From positions 325,625 through 389,624 of the forward strand of contig NZ_CDCG01000037.1 of assembly GCF_000819845.1 (NCBI RefSeq): a DNA stretch of 64,000 nt, given 5' to 3'. Position numbers and translations under genes: made by a program. Below, one piece after another: positions 1 through 10,137 of the stretch (its first letter is position 1; each line of letters begins with the position of its first letter). This DNA is from Aeromonas enteropelogenes. GTDB taxonomy: Bacteria > Pseudomonadota > Gammaproteobacteria > Enterobacterales > Aeromonadaceae. The notes below the pieces were generated by a model. That model made no database searches. It was not told the origin of the DNA and worked only from the letters and a program-made list of their open reading frames with translations.

Positions 1-957
1 TACGGCATACTGCAAGCCTTTGACATGGACAAGGGCTACTGGATTTTGCTCACCGTGCTGTTTGTCTGCCAGCCGAGCTACAGCGCCACCCGCCGCCGGC
101 TGGTGCAGCGGATGCTCGGCACCTTCGCCGGTATTCTGGTGGGGATCCCGGTGCTCTGGCTCTTCCCCGAGCTGCACGTCCAGCTGGTGGTGATGGGGCT
201 CGCAGCTTTTCTGTTTTTCACCCAGGTGCGCAACAACTACAGCGCCGCCGTCTGCTTTATCACCCTCTATGTGCTGATGGCATTCAACCTGCTGGACGGC
301 ATCGGTTTTGCCATCCTGGGGCCGCGCCTGCTCGATACCCTGCTCGGCTGCCTTATCGCCTACGCCCTGGTGGCCTGGCTCTGGCCGGACTGGCAATACA
401 AGCGCCTGCCGACCCTGATTGCCAACTCGCTGTCAGCCAATGCCCGCTACCTATCGGCGGTGCTGGCCAGCCTCAAGCCGCAGCGGGATGAATCCATCGA
501 CTACCGGGTGGCGCGCAAGAGCGCCCATCTCGCGGACAGCGAACTGGCCACCGCCTGGCAGAGCATGCTGGTGGAGCCGCAAAAGCGCCGCCGCTTCCTC
601 GATCTCTGCTTTACCCTCACCTGGCGCAACCACGCCCTGCTCTCCTACATCTCGGCGCTCGGGGCTCATCGCGACAAGCTGGAGGCCATCAGCGGGCTCG
701 ACGAGATGCGCCACCATATCTGCCACACCCTGGAGCAGGCGGCGGGTCATCTGGCGGGTACTCCTTCCAGCTCCCTTGGCGGCCAGCGCCTGCTGATCAC
801 CCCGGATGAAGCGCAGGAGTGCAGCGAGGAGCAGCTGATGCTGACCCAGCAACTCAACCTCATCAGCGAGCTGGCGGATCAGCTGCTTAACCTTGCCAAC
901 GAGAGCCGGTTGCTCACCGGGGATCAAGGCGCTACCATGCCCGCCCAATCCCGATAG
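1..957 (+). CDS. yccS: YccS-type FUSC inner membrane protein, C-terminal part (5' end outside window)
   Basis: The reading frame is open from the first base, and the residues before the first Met (YGILQAFD) fit the family, so the gene starts upstream of the window; 318 residues are present. Hydrophobic segments in the first 130 residues resemble the second membrane bundle of YccS/FUSC proteins (fusaric acid resistance-like, inner membrane), including the conserved run KGYWILLTVLFVCQPSYSAT. The remainder is a cytoplasmic helical tail. The substrate of YccS is not established. tusE follows after 21 bases on the same strand, as yccS and tusE (yccK) are also near neighbours in E. coli. Confidence 0.88.
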   Translation, partial: YGILQAFDMDKGYWILLTVLFVCQPSYSATRRRLVQRMLGTFAGILVGIPVLWLFPELHVQLVVMGLAAFLFFTQVRNNYSAAVCFITLYVLMAFNLLDGIGFAILGPRLLDTLLGCLIAYALVAWLWPDWQYKRLPTLIANSLSANARYLSAVLASLKPQRDESIDYRVARKSAHLADSELATAWQSMLVEPQKRRRFLDLCFTLTWRNHALLSYISALGAHRDKLEAISGLDEMRHHICHTLEQAAGHLAGTPSSSLGGQRLLITPDEAQECSEEQLMLTQQLNLISELADQLLNLANESRLLTGDQGATMPAQSR

Positions 958-978
958 CCCCATTAGCGAGGAGCCCTC

Positions 979-1326
979 ATGTCTGCCGACAAACATCAGC
1001 TGGAATTCAACGGCCAACTCATCGAGACCGATGCCAAGGGCTACCTGCTCAACAGCAACGACTGGAGCGAGGAACTGGCGCTGGTGTTGGCTGCGCAGGA
1101 GGGAATCGTGCTGGAGGAGCCGCACTGGGAAGTGGTGCGCTTCGTGCGCGCCTTCTATCTGGAGTTCAACACCTCCCCGGCCATCCGCGCGCTGGTCAAG
1201 GCGATGGAAAAACAGTACGGCCCCGAGAAGGGCAACAGCCGCTACCTCTACAAACTGTTCCCGGAAGGGCCCGCCAAGCAGGCAACCAAGATTGGCGGCC
1301 TGCCCAAGCCGGTAAAATGCATCTGA
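979..1326 (+). CDS. tusE: TusE, sulfur carrier of the tRNA 2-thiouridine relay (DsrC family)
   Basis: This 115-residue protein has the DsrC/TusE fold signature, with a conserved penultimate cysteine (ending PKPVKCI) that accepts persulfide sulfur from TusBCD and hands it to MnmA for 2-thiouridine synthesis at tRNA wobble position 34. The run [19 protein letters not shown] and the C-terminal [11 protein letters not shown] are typical. It follows yccS by 21 bases, with a GAGGAG-type ribosome binding site before the ATG, and ends just before a strong terminator. The single C-terminal Cys fits TusE rather than the two-Cys DsrC of sulfite reducers. Confidence 0.93.
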   Translation: MSADKHQLEFNGQLIETDAKGYLLNSNDWSEELALVLAAQEGIVLEEPHWEVVRFVRAFYLEFNTSPAIRALVKAMEKQYGPEKGNSRYLYKLFPEGPAKQATKIGGLPKPVKCI

Positions 1327-1370
1327 TCCCCTGATGTGCAGGCCCCACGACGGCGGCCCGGGGAATAGCG

Positions 1371-1400
1371 ACAGGCGGCAGGGGCAACCCTGCCGCCTGT
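1371..1400. terminator. Bidirectional terminator between tusE and the dienelactone hydrolase gene
   Basis: A 13-bp perfect stem (1371-1383 with 1388-1400) has a GCAA loop and a short T-run. It lies between two convergent genes and probably serves both. Confidence 0.8.
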
Positions 1401-1407
1401 TTTCATC

Positions 1408-2142
1408 TCAACCGGCGCGCCCCGTCACCTCTGCCAGCCAGCCGATCAGCCGCTGCCAGGATTTGGCATCTGCCTCCTGGTGATAGCGCTCTCCGCCAAA
1501 CACGCTAAAAGCGTGGGGAGCCCCGCTGTAGCTGGTCATCTCGTGGCGCACGCCCGCCTTTTCCAGCTGCTCGGCCAGGCTCGCAAACTCCTGCAGCGAG
1601 ACGGACGCATCCGCCGAGCCATGCAGGATAAGCAACGCGGCCCGGGTCTTGCCGTAATCCTGATCCGGCGGCGTGGCCAGACCGCCATGTACGCTCACCA
1701 CCCCGGCAAGCGGGCTGCCGCTTCGCGCCATCTCAAGGGCCGCGGCACCGCCAAAGCAGTAACCCAGCACCACCACGGGCCCCTCCCCCAGCGCCTGCCT
1801 GGCCGCCGTGAGTCCACCTTCCAGCAATTGGCGCATGCGGGCGCGATCCTGATAGAGGGCCCCGGTCGCCTCACGGCGCGCCTCTATCGTTGCGGGCCTG
1901 ACGCCCTTGCCAAACAGATCGACCGCGAAGACGTTGTAACCGAGCTTGCCCAGCATCTTGCTGCGCTTTATCTCGTAATCGGTGAGCCCGTCCCAGTCGT
2001 GGATCAGCAAAATAATCGGCCCCCCGTCGCGCCCCCTGGTCTGGTAGCCTTCAAAGTCGCTTCCGGCGACCTGATAGGTCAGACTGGCGGCCCAGAGCGG
2101 GGCGGCCAGCAGCGCCGCCATCAGTGCACAGATCCCTTTCAT
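1408..2142 (-). CDS. Dienelactone hydrolase family protein, exported
   Basis: This 244-residue alpha/beta hydrolase begins at the ATG at 2142, which is preceded by a GGGAGAGAAGG-type ribosome binding site and opens a clear signal peptide (MKGICALMAALLAAPLWAAS); the longer upstream extension is unlikely. The nucleophile is the Cys in LGYCFGGAA, as in dienelactone hydrolases, with the acid in HGSADAS and the His in GAPHAFS. The family cleaves lactones or esters; the substrate here is unknown. The signal peptide places it in the periplasm, unlike the cytoplasmic catabolic enzyme. It converges on tusE. Confidence 0.85.
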   Translation of the reverse strand: MKGICALMAALLAAPLWAASLTYQVAGSDFEGYQTRGRDGGPIILLIHDWDGLTDYEIKRSKMLGKLGYNVFAVDLFGKGVRPATIEARREATGALYQDRARMRQLLEGGLTAARQALGEGPVVVLGYCFGGAAALEMARSGSPLAGVVSVHGGLATPPDQDYGKTRAALLILHGSADASVSLQEFASLAEQLEKAGVRHEMTSYSGAPHAFSVFGGERYHQEADAKSWQRLIGWLAEVTGRAG

Positions 2143-2256
2143 CCCTTCTCTCCCTTTCATTGCGTGGTGATAGGCCGCCTGGCGCCCAATAAAAAAGCTG
2201 CCCGCAGGCAGCCCAAGTATGAACGACACCGTCATTTGCACCGGATTGAGGGATGG

Positions 2257-3165
2257 TTACTCCCCCGCCAGGGCGACCAGCTGCTCCGCCAGCCGGTGGC
2301 CGTGCAGGTAGGAGGCGATCAGCTCGCCATCGGCACGGCCCTTCTCAATTTGCTGATACCAGTGTTCCAGCATGGCGGCAAAGCCCCGCTGGACCAGCAC
2401 CGGCTGCCAGTCATTTGGCACCAGCGCCTGCGCCGTCTTGTCGCGGGCGACGATGCCGCGGGTGCAGTTTTCCAGATGAAGCGACCAGTTGTCGCCGTAA
2501 GCGTCGATACGCTCCTCGGTGATGCCGGCGCTGCGGTTCATGCTGCCGCTGATGGCGCGATCGCCGCTTTGCCAGGCCACGCTCACCCCGGCCAGCTGGC
2601 TGGCATCGGTTGGGCTGCGCCTTAGCACGGCATGTAGCTCCCCGTCCGGCACGCCGCCATAGAAGCAGAGGCCGTCGAGCACATGGATAAAGTCGTCGAA
2701 CAGAAAATCCCGTGCTCGCCCGGGCAGAACAAATCTGTGTTTCTGCCAGTTGAGTTCGGTGAGCGGCTGGGCGCGGGTAGGCGCCATGGCCGGCAGATAG
2801 CGGCGGTTAAAACCGGTAAACAACGCACAGTTTTGCGCGATGGCCAGATTAGCTAGCCCCTCGGCGTCAGCCAGGTTGTCGCACAAGGGTTTGTCGACAA
2901 AGGTGGGGATGCCGGCGCGCAGGCACTGCTCGGCAATCTCGCTATGCACGGCGGTGGCGGCATGGATCATCACCCCATCGGGGCGACTGGCCAGCATGGC
3001 CGTCACCTCGGTAAAGCACTCGGCGACCCGGTACTGGCGGGCCAGCTTCTCCAATACAACCGGATTGCGGGTGCAGAGCAGCGGGGTGATCCGCTCGTCG
3101 CTCGCGAGCAGCGGCAGATAGGCTTTCTGGGCGATATCGCCAAGACCAATCAGGGCAATGCGCAT
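2257..3165 (-). CDS. Gfo/Idh/MocA family oxidoreductase, MviM/YceM-like
   Basis: This 302-residue protein has an N-terminal NAD(P)-binding Rossmann motif (LIGLGDIAQKAYLP) and the EKP-type signature DKPLCDNLADAE near residue 95, followed by GFNRRYLP. These features match the MviM/YceM branch of the Gfo/Idh/MocA dehydrogenases, whose physiological substrate is not established. The ATG has an AAGGAG ribosome binding site. It sits about 115 bases upstream of the dienelactone hydrolase gene on the same strand, so the two may be co-transcribed. Confidence 0.85.
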   Translation of the reverse strand: MRIALIGLGDIAQKAYLPLLASDERITPLLCTRNPVVLEKLARQYRVAECFTEVTAMLASRPDGVMIHAATAVHSEIAEQCLRAGIPTFVDKPLCDNLADAEGLANLAIAQNCALFTGFNRRYLPAMAPTRAQPLTELNWQKHRFVLPGRARDFLFDDFIHVLDGLCFYGGVPDGELHAVLRRSPTDASQLAGVSVAWQSGDRAISGSMNRSAGITEERIDAYGDNWSLHLENCTRGIVARDKTAQALVPNDWQPVLVQRGFAAMLEHWYQQIEKGRADGELIASYLHGHRLAEQLVALAGE

Positions 3166-3276
3166 TGCAACTCCTTGTCATCAACACTGTGGTGGGCAAG
3201 GTAGCACGCCCTTGCCACTGAGGGTATAAGCCAGCGCCTGTGCCCAAGGCGCGGGTAGCGCGATAACCATAAATAA

Positions 3277-3300
3277 TCAGGGCGACTTCTGTCGCCCTGA
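3277..3300 (-). terminator. Terminator of the small membrane protein gene
   Basis: A 10-bp stem (3277-3286 with 3291-3300) with a four-base loop lies 22 bases past the stop codon of the minus-strand gene at 3323, followed by an AT-rich tail. Confidence 0.6.
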
Positions 3301-3322
3301 CTATTTGCTCTGTGGTGATGGC

Positions 3323-3544
3323 TTATGGCTTCGCCTGCTTACGGGCATCGATCCGCTTGCCGATCATGGCCCCCAGTTCGGAGCCAACCACGGCACTGAC
3401 CATGGCCAGGATCATCGGAACCAGCTCAAACCCGGCCTGCGGCCCGAACAACACGGGCACCAGCATATTGAAGCCGATGATCCCGAACACCAGCCCAAGC
3501 CCGCTACCGATCTTCTCGCTTCTGGATTTGCTTTTTACTGCCAT
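3323..3544 (-). CDS. Small membrane protein of unknown function
   Basis: This 73-residue protein has two hydrophobic segments (about residues 14-33 and 38-62), a basic N-terminus (KSKSRSEK) and a basic C-terminus (KRIDARKQAKP). An AGGAG ribosome binding site sits 8 bases before the ATG and a terminator follows the stop. I do not recognise a named family; the glycine-rich second segment (VVGSELGAMIG) resembles small inner membrane proteins. It marks the left border of ordinary GC-rich sequence before the AT-rich island. Confidence 0.65.
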   Translation of the reverse strand: MAVKSKSRSEKIGSGLGLVFGIIGFNMLVPVLFGPQAGFELVPMILAMVSAVVGSELGAMIGKRIDARKQAKP

Positions 3545-4146
3545 CTCACTACTCCTGTGCCTGTGCCGTATCGGTTCTATGTCGTTTTTTGCCAGCGTTA
3601 TGCCGGAGCTATGCCGGAAAAAATGGCTGCGATGCGCTCGGGGACGCCATCAGGCCTCCCCCTGTTAATCGGCCGGCAAGATAGCAAAACTGCCTCCGCC
3701 TGGCTGCCTTTATCGCCTGCCCCAAGAACTTTGATGATGCAGCTCAAAAAAGGAGGCTTTTCTGATAGTTATATCAAATTTGTGCTCGCATCAGCAGCCT
3801 CGCATGGTTAACATTCCCATACGGTGCCTATTAATCAGTAATGGGTAACTGCCCTGCTGATTAATTGAGCACTTTGGAAGCTGTAATCCACGGGCGGTAG
3901 CGTGTTTTTTGTAGGTTGGCGCAGAGCGTAGCGAAGCCCAACAGACGAGAATTATCGCCCCACCAAAACGGGACAATCGTGGATGGAATTGATCAACGCA
4001 TCAAAATTAAAGATCTATTTTCGCTGTAAACGTTGAGCTTCACTTCGTTCTGCCCAGACCTACGATTTTTAGCCCAACATATAAGATTTTTAATCTCTCT
4101 CATAATCTCCTCATAAATAAAATTTTAAAGTTTAAGGATATTCCAT
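3545..4146. other. Intergenic stretch with falling GC content; border of the AT-rich island
   Basis: No convincing gene is seen. GC content drops steadily from about 3700 onward, and the stretch contains one dispersed palindromic repeat (3910-3944). The short open frames here lack ribosome binding sites and recognisable products. Confidence 0.6.
3910..3944. repeat. Dispersed imperfect-palindrome element of the GTAGGTTGG...CCCAACA type
   Basis: The sequence runs from GTAGGTTGGCGCAGAGCG to AGCCCAACA, with complementary GTTGGC and GCCCAAC ends. Short elements with these ends are scattered through many proteobacterial genomes. It lies at the edge of the island. Confidence 0.5.
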
Positions 4147-5007
4147 ATGTTAAAATGCTTATATATAGAGGATAACACTGTTTGCACAACATTAGATTAT
4201 GAGAAAGAATCAGATAAATATAGGGGGCTAATCTATTGCTTAGAGTGCAATAGAAAAGCTTGGTATATAAAAAGCTACACAACAGAAAAATTTGAACGTG
4301 TAGCTTGCTTTGCGGCTCACCACAAAGAAGAGTGCAAAGCCTCCACTATTGAGATAGGCTCAGATGATGATGACGAAATTGAATCTGATGAAAGTAAAAA
4401 CAACTCAAATATTAGAGTTGATTTAGATAAAAACATCAGCTCATCTATTTATATATCTCAAGCTAACGAAAAACATGATGACATTGAATCTGAATGGCAA
4501 ACACATAGGCCAAAAAAAGCATTAGGAAATATATCTGGCTTTCCTATAAATAAGTCTCTCAAACAAATATTGACAAATTTATGTCGCAATAAAAATTACG
4601 CAGAGAAAGGACAAGACATCAGTATTGTCGCTGATTCTGGACGAGTGATTTTAAATGGTACGCTACAAGATAATTTAGTCAAAATTGAAGAGGTAACTAA
4701 AAATCATATAGGTAGACTATGTATTTTTTGGGGTACGATAAACAACCTCAACATTGACCAAAGAGGCGTTTTATGGCTCAACTATGGTGACTACCGCAAA
4801 GAACCGAGCATAATGTTTACACCAGAATTAACAGGGCAGCTTATAAAAAACTTTAAATTAAATACAGTTTCAGAATTGGATGGTTCCGATGTGATTATAA
4901 TTGGTCATGTTGGCTTTTCACCAAATGGCAAGGCAATCATAAGAACTAGTTTTACAAAATACATTTCATTTAGAAGGAAATATATTTTAACATCCACAAA
5001 AAATTAA
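4147..5007 (+). CDS. Unknown protein with N-terminal Cys/His cluster (island gene)
   Basis: This 286-residue protein is encoded by strongly AT-rich DNA, unlike its neighbours. The N-terminus has a zinc-ribbon-like arrangement: C31-x2-C34, then C54, H58-H59 and C63, loosely resembling the N-terminal module of CoiA-type proteins (inference only). An acidic, low-complexity linker (about residues 68-80, rich in D/E) follows. The C-terminal half (about 185-280) is beta-rich and could be an OB-like nucleic-acid-binding domain. AAGGA precedes the ATG. I do not recognise a named family. Base composition suggests horizontal transfer. Confidence 0.7.
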   Translation: MLKCLYIEDNTVCTTLDYEKESDKYRGLIYCLECNRKAWYIKSYTTEKFERVACFAAHHKEECKASTIEIGSDDDDEIESDESKNNSNIRVDLDKNISSSIYISQANEKHDDIESEWQTHRPKKALGNISGFPINKSLKQILTNLCRNKNYAEKGQDISIVADSGRVILNGTLQDNLVKIEEVTKNHIGRLCIFWGTINNLNIDQRGVLWLNYGDYRKEPSIMFTPELTGQLIKNFKLNTVSELDGSDVIIIGHVGFSPNGKAIIRTSFTKYISFRRKYILTSTKN

Positions 5008-5095
5008 CTTCATGCGACTAAAACTTAAATTACCATAACTTGGCTTATTTTACGTAACGCCTAAAAATGGCCTAATAAAATACTGGGGATAACAT

Positions 5096-6127
5096 ATGTT
5101 TGTAGGAACTGAATCCATTTATAATGAGACTATGCAGTCATTAACTCGCATTCAAAACTTTGATCCTAATTCTTTAGCAAGAGAATCAGAACTAGGACAA
5201 AAACTCAATTTTTCTGAAGCTATCTCATATGCCAAATTATTAATAGACCTTTACAATAGGCTTTCAACCACAGCACTACAAGATTTTCCTGATGACGGGT
5301 TAACTAAAATTAGAGATAATTCCAATAGCCATTTCAAAATATTTTCACAGATATTAGATTTTGATTTGGAATAACAAAGCCCAACTAGCGCCAGAACTTC
5401 TTTAATATCCTCTTTAAAGAATGCATATCAACCAGCCTTTCAAGCTCTGCATCCATACATATCATATTCTTTACATCGATCGGCTGATTTTCAACGTTTG
5501 GATTCTGATGCGCGCGCTACCCTTCAAGCTATTGAAGACAAGTCAGAGAAAATTGCTAATAAATTATCTAGACATGAGAAAGATGCCAGTGATGTATTAA
5601 ATGAAATTAGACGAGTTGCAGCAGAAGAAGGCGTAACAAAACAAGCGTCTCACTTTAATGCAGAATACAACCTACACTTATATGAGGCAAAAAAATGGCA
5701 AGGATATTCAGTTAAACTATCAATTGCTTTGGGTCTATTTGCTTTTTTCTCTCTTTTTATACATAAGATACCTTTCTTAAAACCAGAGAGTACTTATGAT
5801 GCAATTCAACTATCCATAAGTAAATTCTTAATTTTCTCTGTCATGGCTTATATGCTTTTTTTATCGGCGAAAAATTTTTTAAATCATAAACATAACGCCA
5901 TTATCAATAAACATAGACAAAATGCTCTGATGACTCATTCCGCCCTAGGTGAAGCATCTGGTAATGATGGAATTCGTGATGCAGTTCTTCTTCAAGCTGC
6001 CTCCTGTATATTTTCACCTCAATCAACTGGATATGCATCTTCCGATAATGACATTTCAAATCAGAAATCTGTTGTTGAAATTCTCTCTACACCTGTAACT
6101 CAAGCAATCAAAGAAGTAAGTAAGTAA
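5096..6127 (+). pseudogene. Membrane protein gene interrupted by one in-frame TAA (island gene)
   Basis: A GGGGA ribosome binding site and ATG open a 92-codon frame that stops at TAA 5372-5374. The same frame then stays open for 250 further codons to 6127, and no in-frame ATG occurs until deep inside the second membrane segment, so the two halves look like one 343-codon gene. The product would have an N-terminal helical region, a long charged coiled-coil-like segment (about residues 135-195), two transmembrane helices (roughly 205-225 and 245-265) and a cytoplasmic tail. A single base change from CAA or GAA would create the stop. The family is unrecognised. Readthrough cannot be excluded. Confidence 0.7.
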
Positions 6128-6132
6128 AACAA

Positions 6133-6499
6133 GAGCGACCAGATGGTCGCCTTTGTTGTTTCTAGATCTTCTCAAAACGAGGGGAATCACCAAGCCGGTC
6201 GCTTGGCACAGTTCCCTTTTACCGCAGGCTTGCCATTACCTTTTCCGCTCTTGTTGGCAGCCGCACCATGGCTCTGACTGCCAACACCTTTATTGCCAGC
6301 CCCATTACCGCGCTGGTAAACAATGTTGCTATGGCGAGTCAGGGCCAGTTTCATCCCTTTACCTGAGGCGGAGTGCTCATTGCGGCCTTCCGGCGGCACC
6401 AGACAGCCGGGGCCGTTGCCGATCAGGTGGCCCTTGCCCATCTCCAGCAGGGCTTCGTGGATCATCGGCCAGCCAGCCGGATCGTGGTAGCGCAGCAGC
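6133..6499. repeat. Diverged copy A of the ygiQ 3' end plus its terminator
   Basis: This segment aligns with 7509-8016: the terminator hairpin, the basic tail and the conserved C-terminal coding segment match up to the shared CGCAGCAGC, after which homology stops abruptly at 6499. Copy A lacks most of the low-complexity tail and has many substitutions. Confidence 0.8.
6135..6150. terminator. Terminator after the interrupted island gene
   Basis: The hairpin GCGACC-AGAT-GGTCGC is followed by CTTTGTTGTTTC. It is a close relative of the hairpin at 7509-7530, as expected if this block is a duplicate of the ygiQ end. Confidence 0.65.
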
Positions 6500-6501
6500 A
6501 A
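6187..6501 (-). pseudogene. ygiQ 3'-end remnant
   Basis: The frame encodes about 100 residues matching the last part of YgiQ ([28 protein letters not shown], then a basic Lys/Gly/Ala tail), but has no start, ribosome binding site or radical-SAM domain. The tail is shorter than in the intact gene (NKSGKGNGKPAVKGN-type residues only). It is a displaced gene end about 1.1 kb from the intact ygiQ terminus and on the same strand, which fits an insertion or recombination event at the ygiQ 3' end. Confidence 0.8.
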
Positions 6502-6651
6502 AAAGTTGGATGTCCATTTACCCAGGTTTCATTATTTCATAGCGTTTAAGATATAAATGTTGTGTACTGCCATGAAGCTGATCTAGCTAGGATAATGAAA
6601 GTAAAAATAGTGGTATATGTTGTATGAGCGTTATATTTTTCGATAGGTCAA

Positions 6652-7449
6652 ATGGTAAGAGATATGATATCTAGGTTGTTATTTTCATTTTTTATTTTGG
6701 TTAGTGCCAATGCATCTGCCGACCCATGTTTACAGTACATGAAGTCACTTCTGGCTGCAGCAAACTACAATGATCATGTCGAGATAGTACATGATGGAAA
6801 GAAGTATCAGGGATTAACACAGAATTATACGTGTAAAACATGGCCTGCGCATGACAATATGGTGATCATCGCGATTCCATTGCGAGCCCATGGTCAAATG
6901 ATGTACTCCAGTCTGGATGTTGCAGTCATTGATAGTAATGATATGAGCATCAAATATAGAACGGTGCGTCACGACCTCCTCGAACATGAGGATTATTCCG
7001 ATGGTGATATGTTTATTGATACCGCACCATATCAGTTGAACCCTTCACATCTTGCGTTTGGCTTAAGAATTAACTGGGATACAAAGCGCCGTCTTGCTAC
7101 TACCTTGAACCTGTTCCAGCCGAAAGATAATGGGTCTCTTGCCTTGGTTATGAAAGGGTTGATTGTTGACTCCCACCATCGGCTTGGCAAAAGTAATCAG
7201 ATGTGCAGCGCTGAATATGCCGTCAGAAAATCATTGCTTCATGTCCGAAAAAATGACTCATCATCCGGTTACAAGGATATTCTTCTGACTAGTATATCCA
7301 GTAACACCAAGTCGACCGAGAAATTTAATGGAGGAAGCGTGGAGTGCATTAATGAGGAGTTTGAAACAGACCGGCGAGTCGACACACTAGTCTATGATGG
7401 GAAGGAATATAAAATCCCTCCTTATCTCTATTTTTATTACTCTTATTAA
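6652..7449 (+). CDS. Secreted protein of unknown function (island gene)
   Basis: This 265-residue protein has an N-terminal signal peptide ending near ANASA-DPC, so it is probably periplasmic or exported. Cysteines at the mature N-terminus and in the NYTCKTW, NQMCSAE and SVECINE contexts could form two disulfides. The rest looks like a soluble mixed alpha/beta domain ending in an aromatic tail (YLYFYYSY). Two starts are possible, 6652 and 6664. The gene lies between the two copies of the ygiQ 3' end and is AT-richer than the flanks. I do not recognise a family. Confidence 0.65.
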   Translation: MVRDMISRLLFSFFILVSANASADPCLQYMKSLLAAANYNDHVEIVHDGKKYQGLTQNYTCKTWPAHDNMVIIAIPLRAHGQMMYSSLDVAVIDSNDMSIKYRTVRHDLLEHEDYSDGDMFIDTAPYQLNPSHLAFGLRINWDTKRRLATTLNLFQPKDNGSLALVMKGLIVDSHHRLGKSNQMCSAEYAVRKSLLHVRKNDSSSGYKDILLTSISSNTKSTEKFNGGSVECINEEFETDRRVDTLVYDGKEYKIPPYLYFYYSY

Positions 7450-7505
7450 TATAGTGACAATATCACTAGTATATTAAATGTATGTTTATCCATTATTACT
7501 TTCTT

Positions 7506-7533
7506 AAAAAGGCGACCTTCTGGTCGCCTTTTT
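7506..7533. terminator. Bidirectional terminator between the secreted-protein gene and ygiQ
   Basis: The hairpin AAGGCGACC-TTCT-GGTCGCCTT is flanked by an A-run and a T-run. It lies between convergent genes. Confidence 0.8.
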
Positions 7534-7562
7534 TATTTCTATCGTTTGCCAATCAGGAAACC

Positions 7563-9923
<2,361 letters not shown>

Positions 9924-10088
9924 TTTAACCACCTGGAACAATTCGGGTCGCGCATTATACCGATTGCAGCCAAGGGGAGCGATGGCTTTTTGCCCCCATA
10001 AGTCGCGCGGGATAAGGGGGCGGCCGCCTCTCTCGCCCGAATACAAGTGGCGCGTCAGCACTACCTGTACATAGGCATGTGAAACGAC

Positions 10089-10110
10089 AAGGGCGCCCGC
10101 AGGCGCCCTT
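10089..10110 (-). terminator. Terminator of the RND efflux operon
   Basis: The stem AAGGGCGCC-CGCA-GGCGCCCTT lies 28 bases past the RND stop codon, with T-rich sequence on both strands. Confidence 0.7.
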
Positions 10111-10137
10111 TTGCTATTGGATGACATGGACTGCCAC

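Noticed and set aside
4147-7449. A transposon, integrase or phage module in the AT-rich island
   Set aside because: No transposase, integrase, terminal inverted repeats or attachment-site tRNA was seen, so the island is described only by composition and by the ygiQ end duplication.
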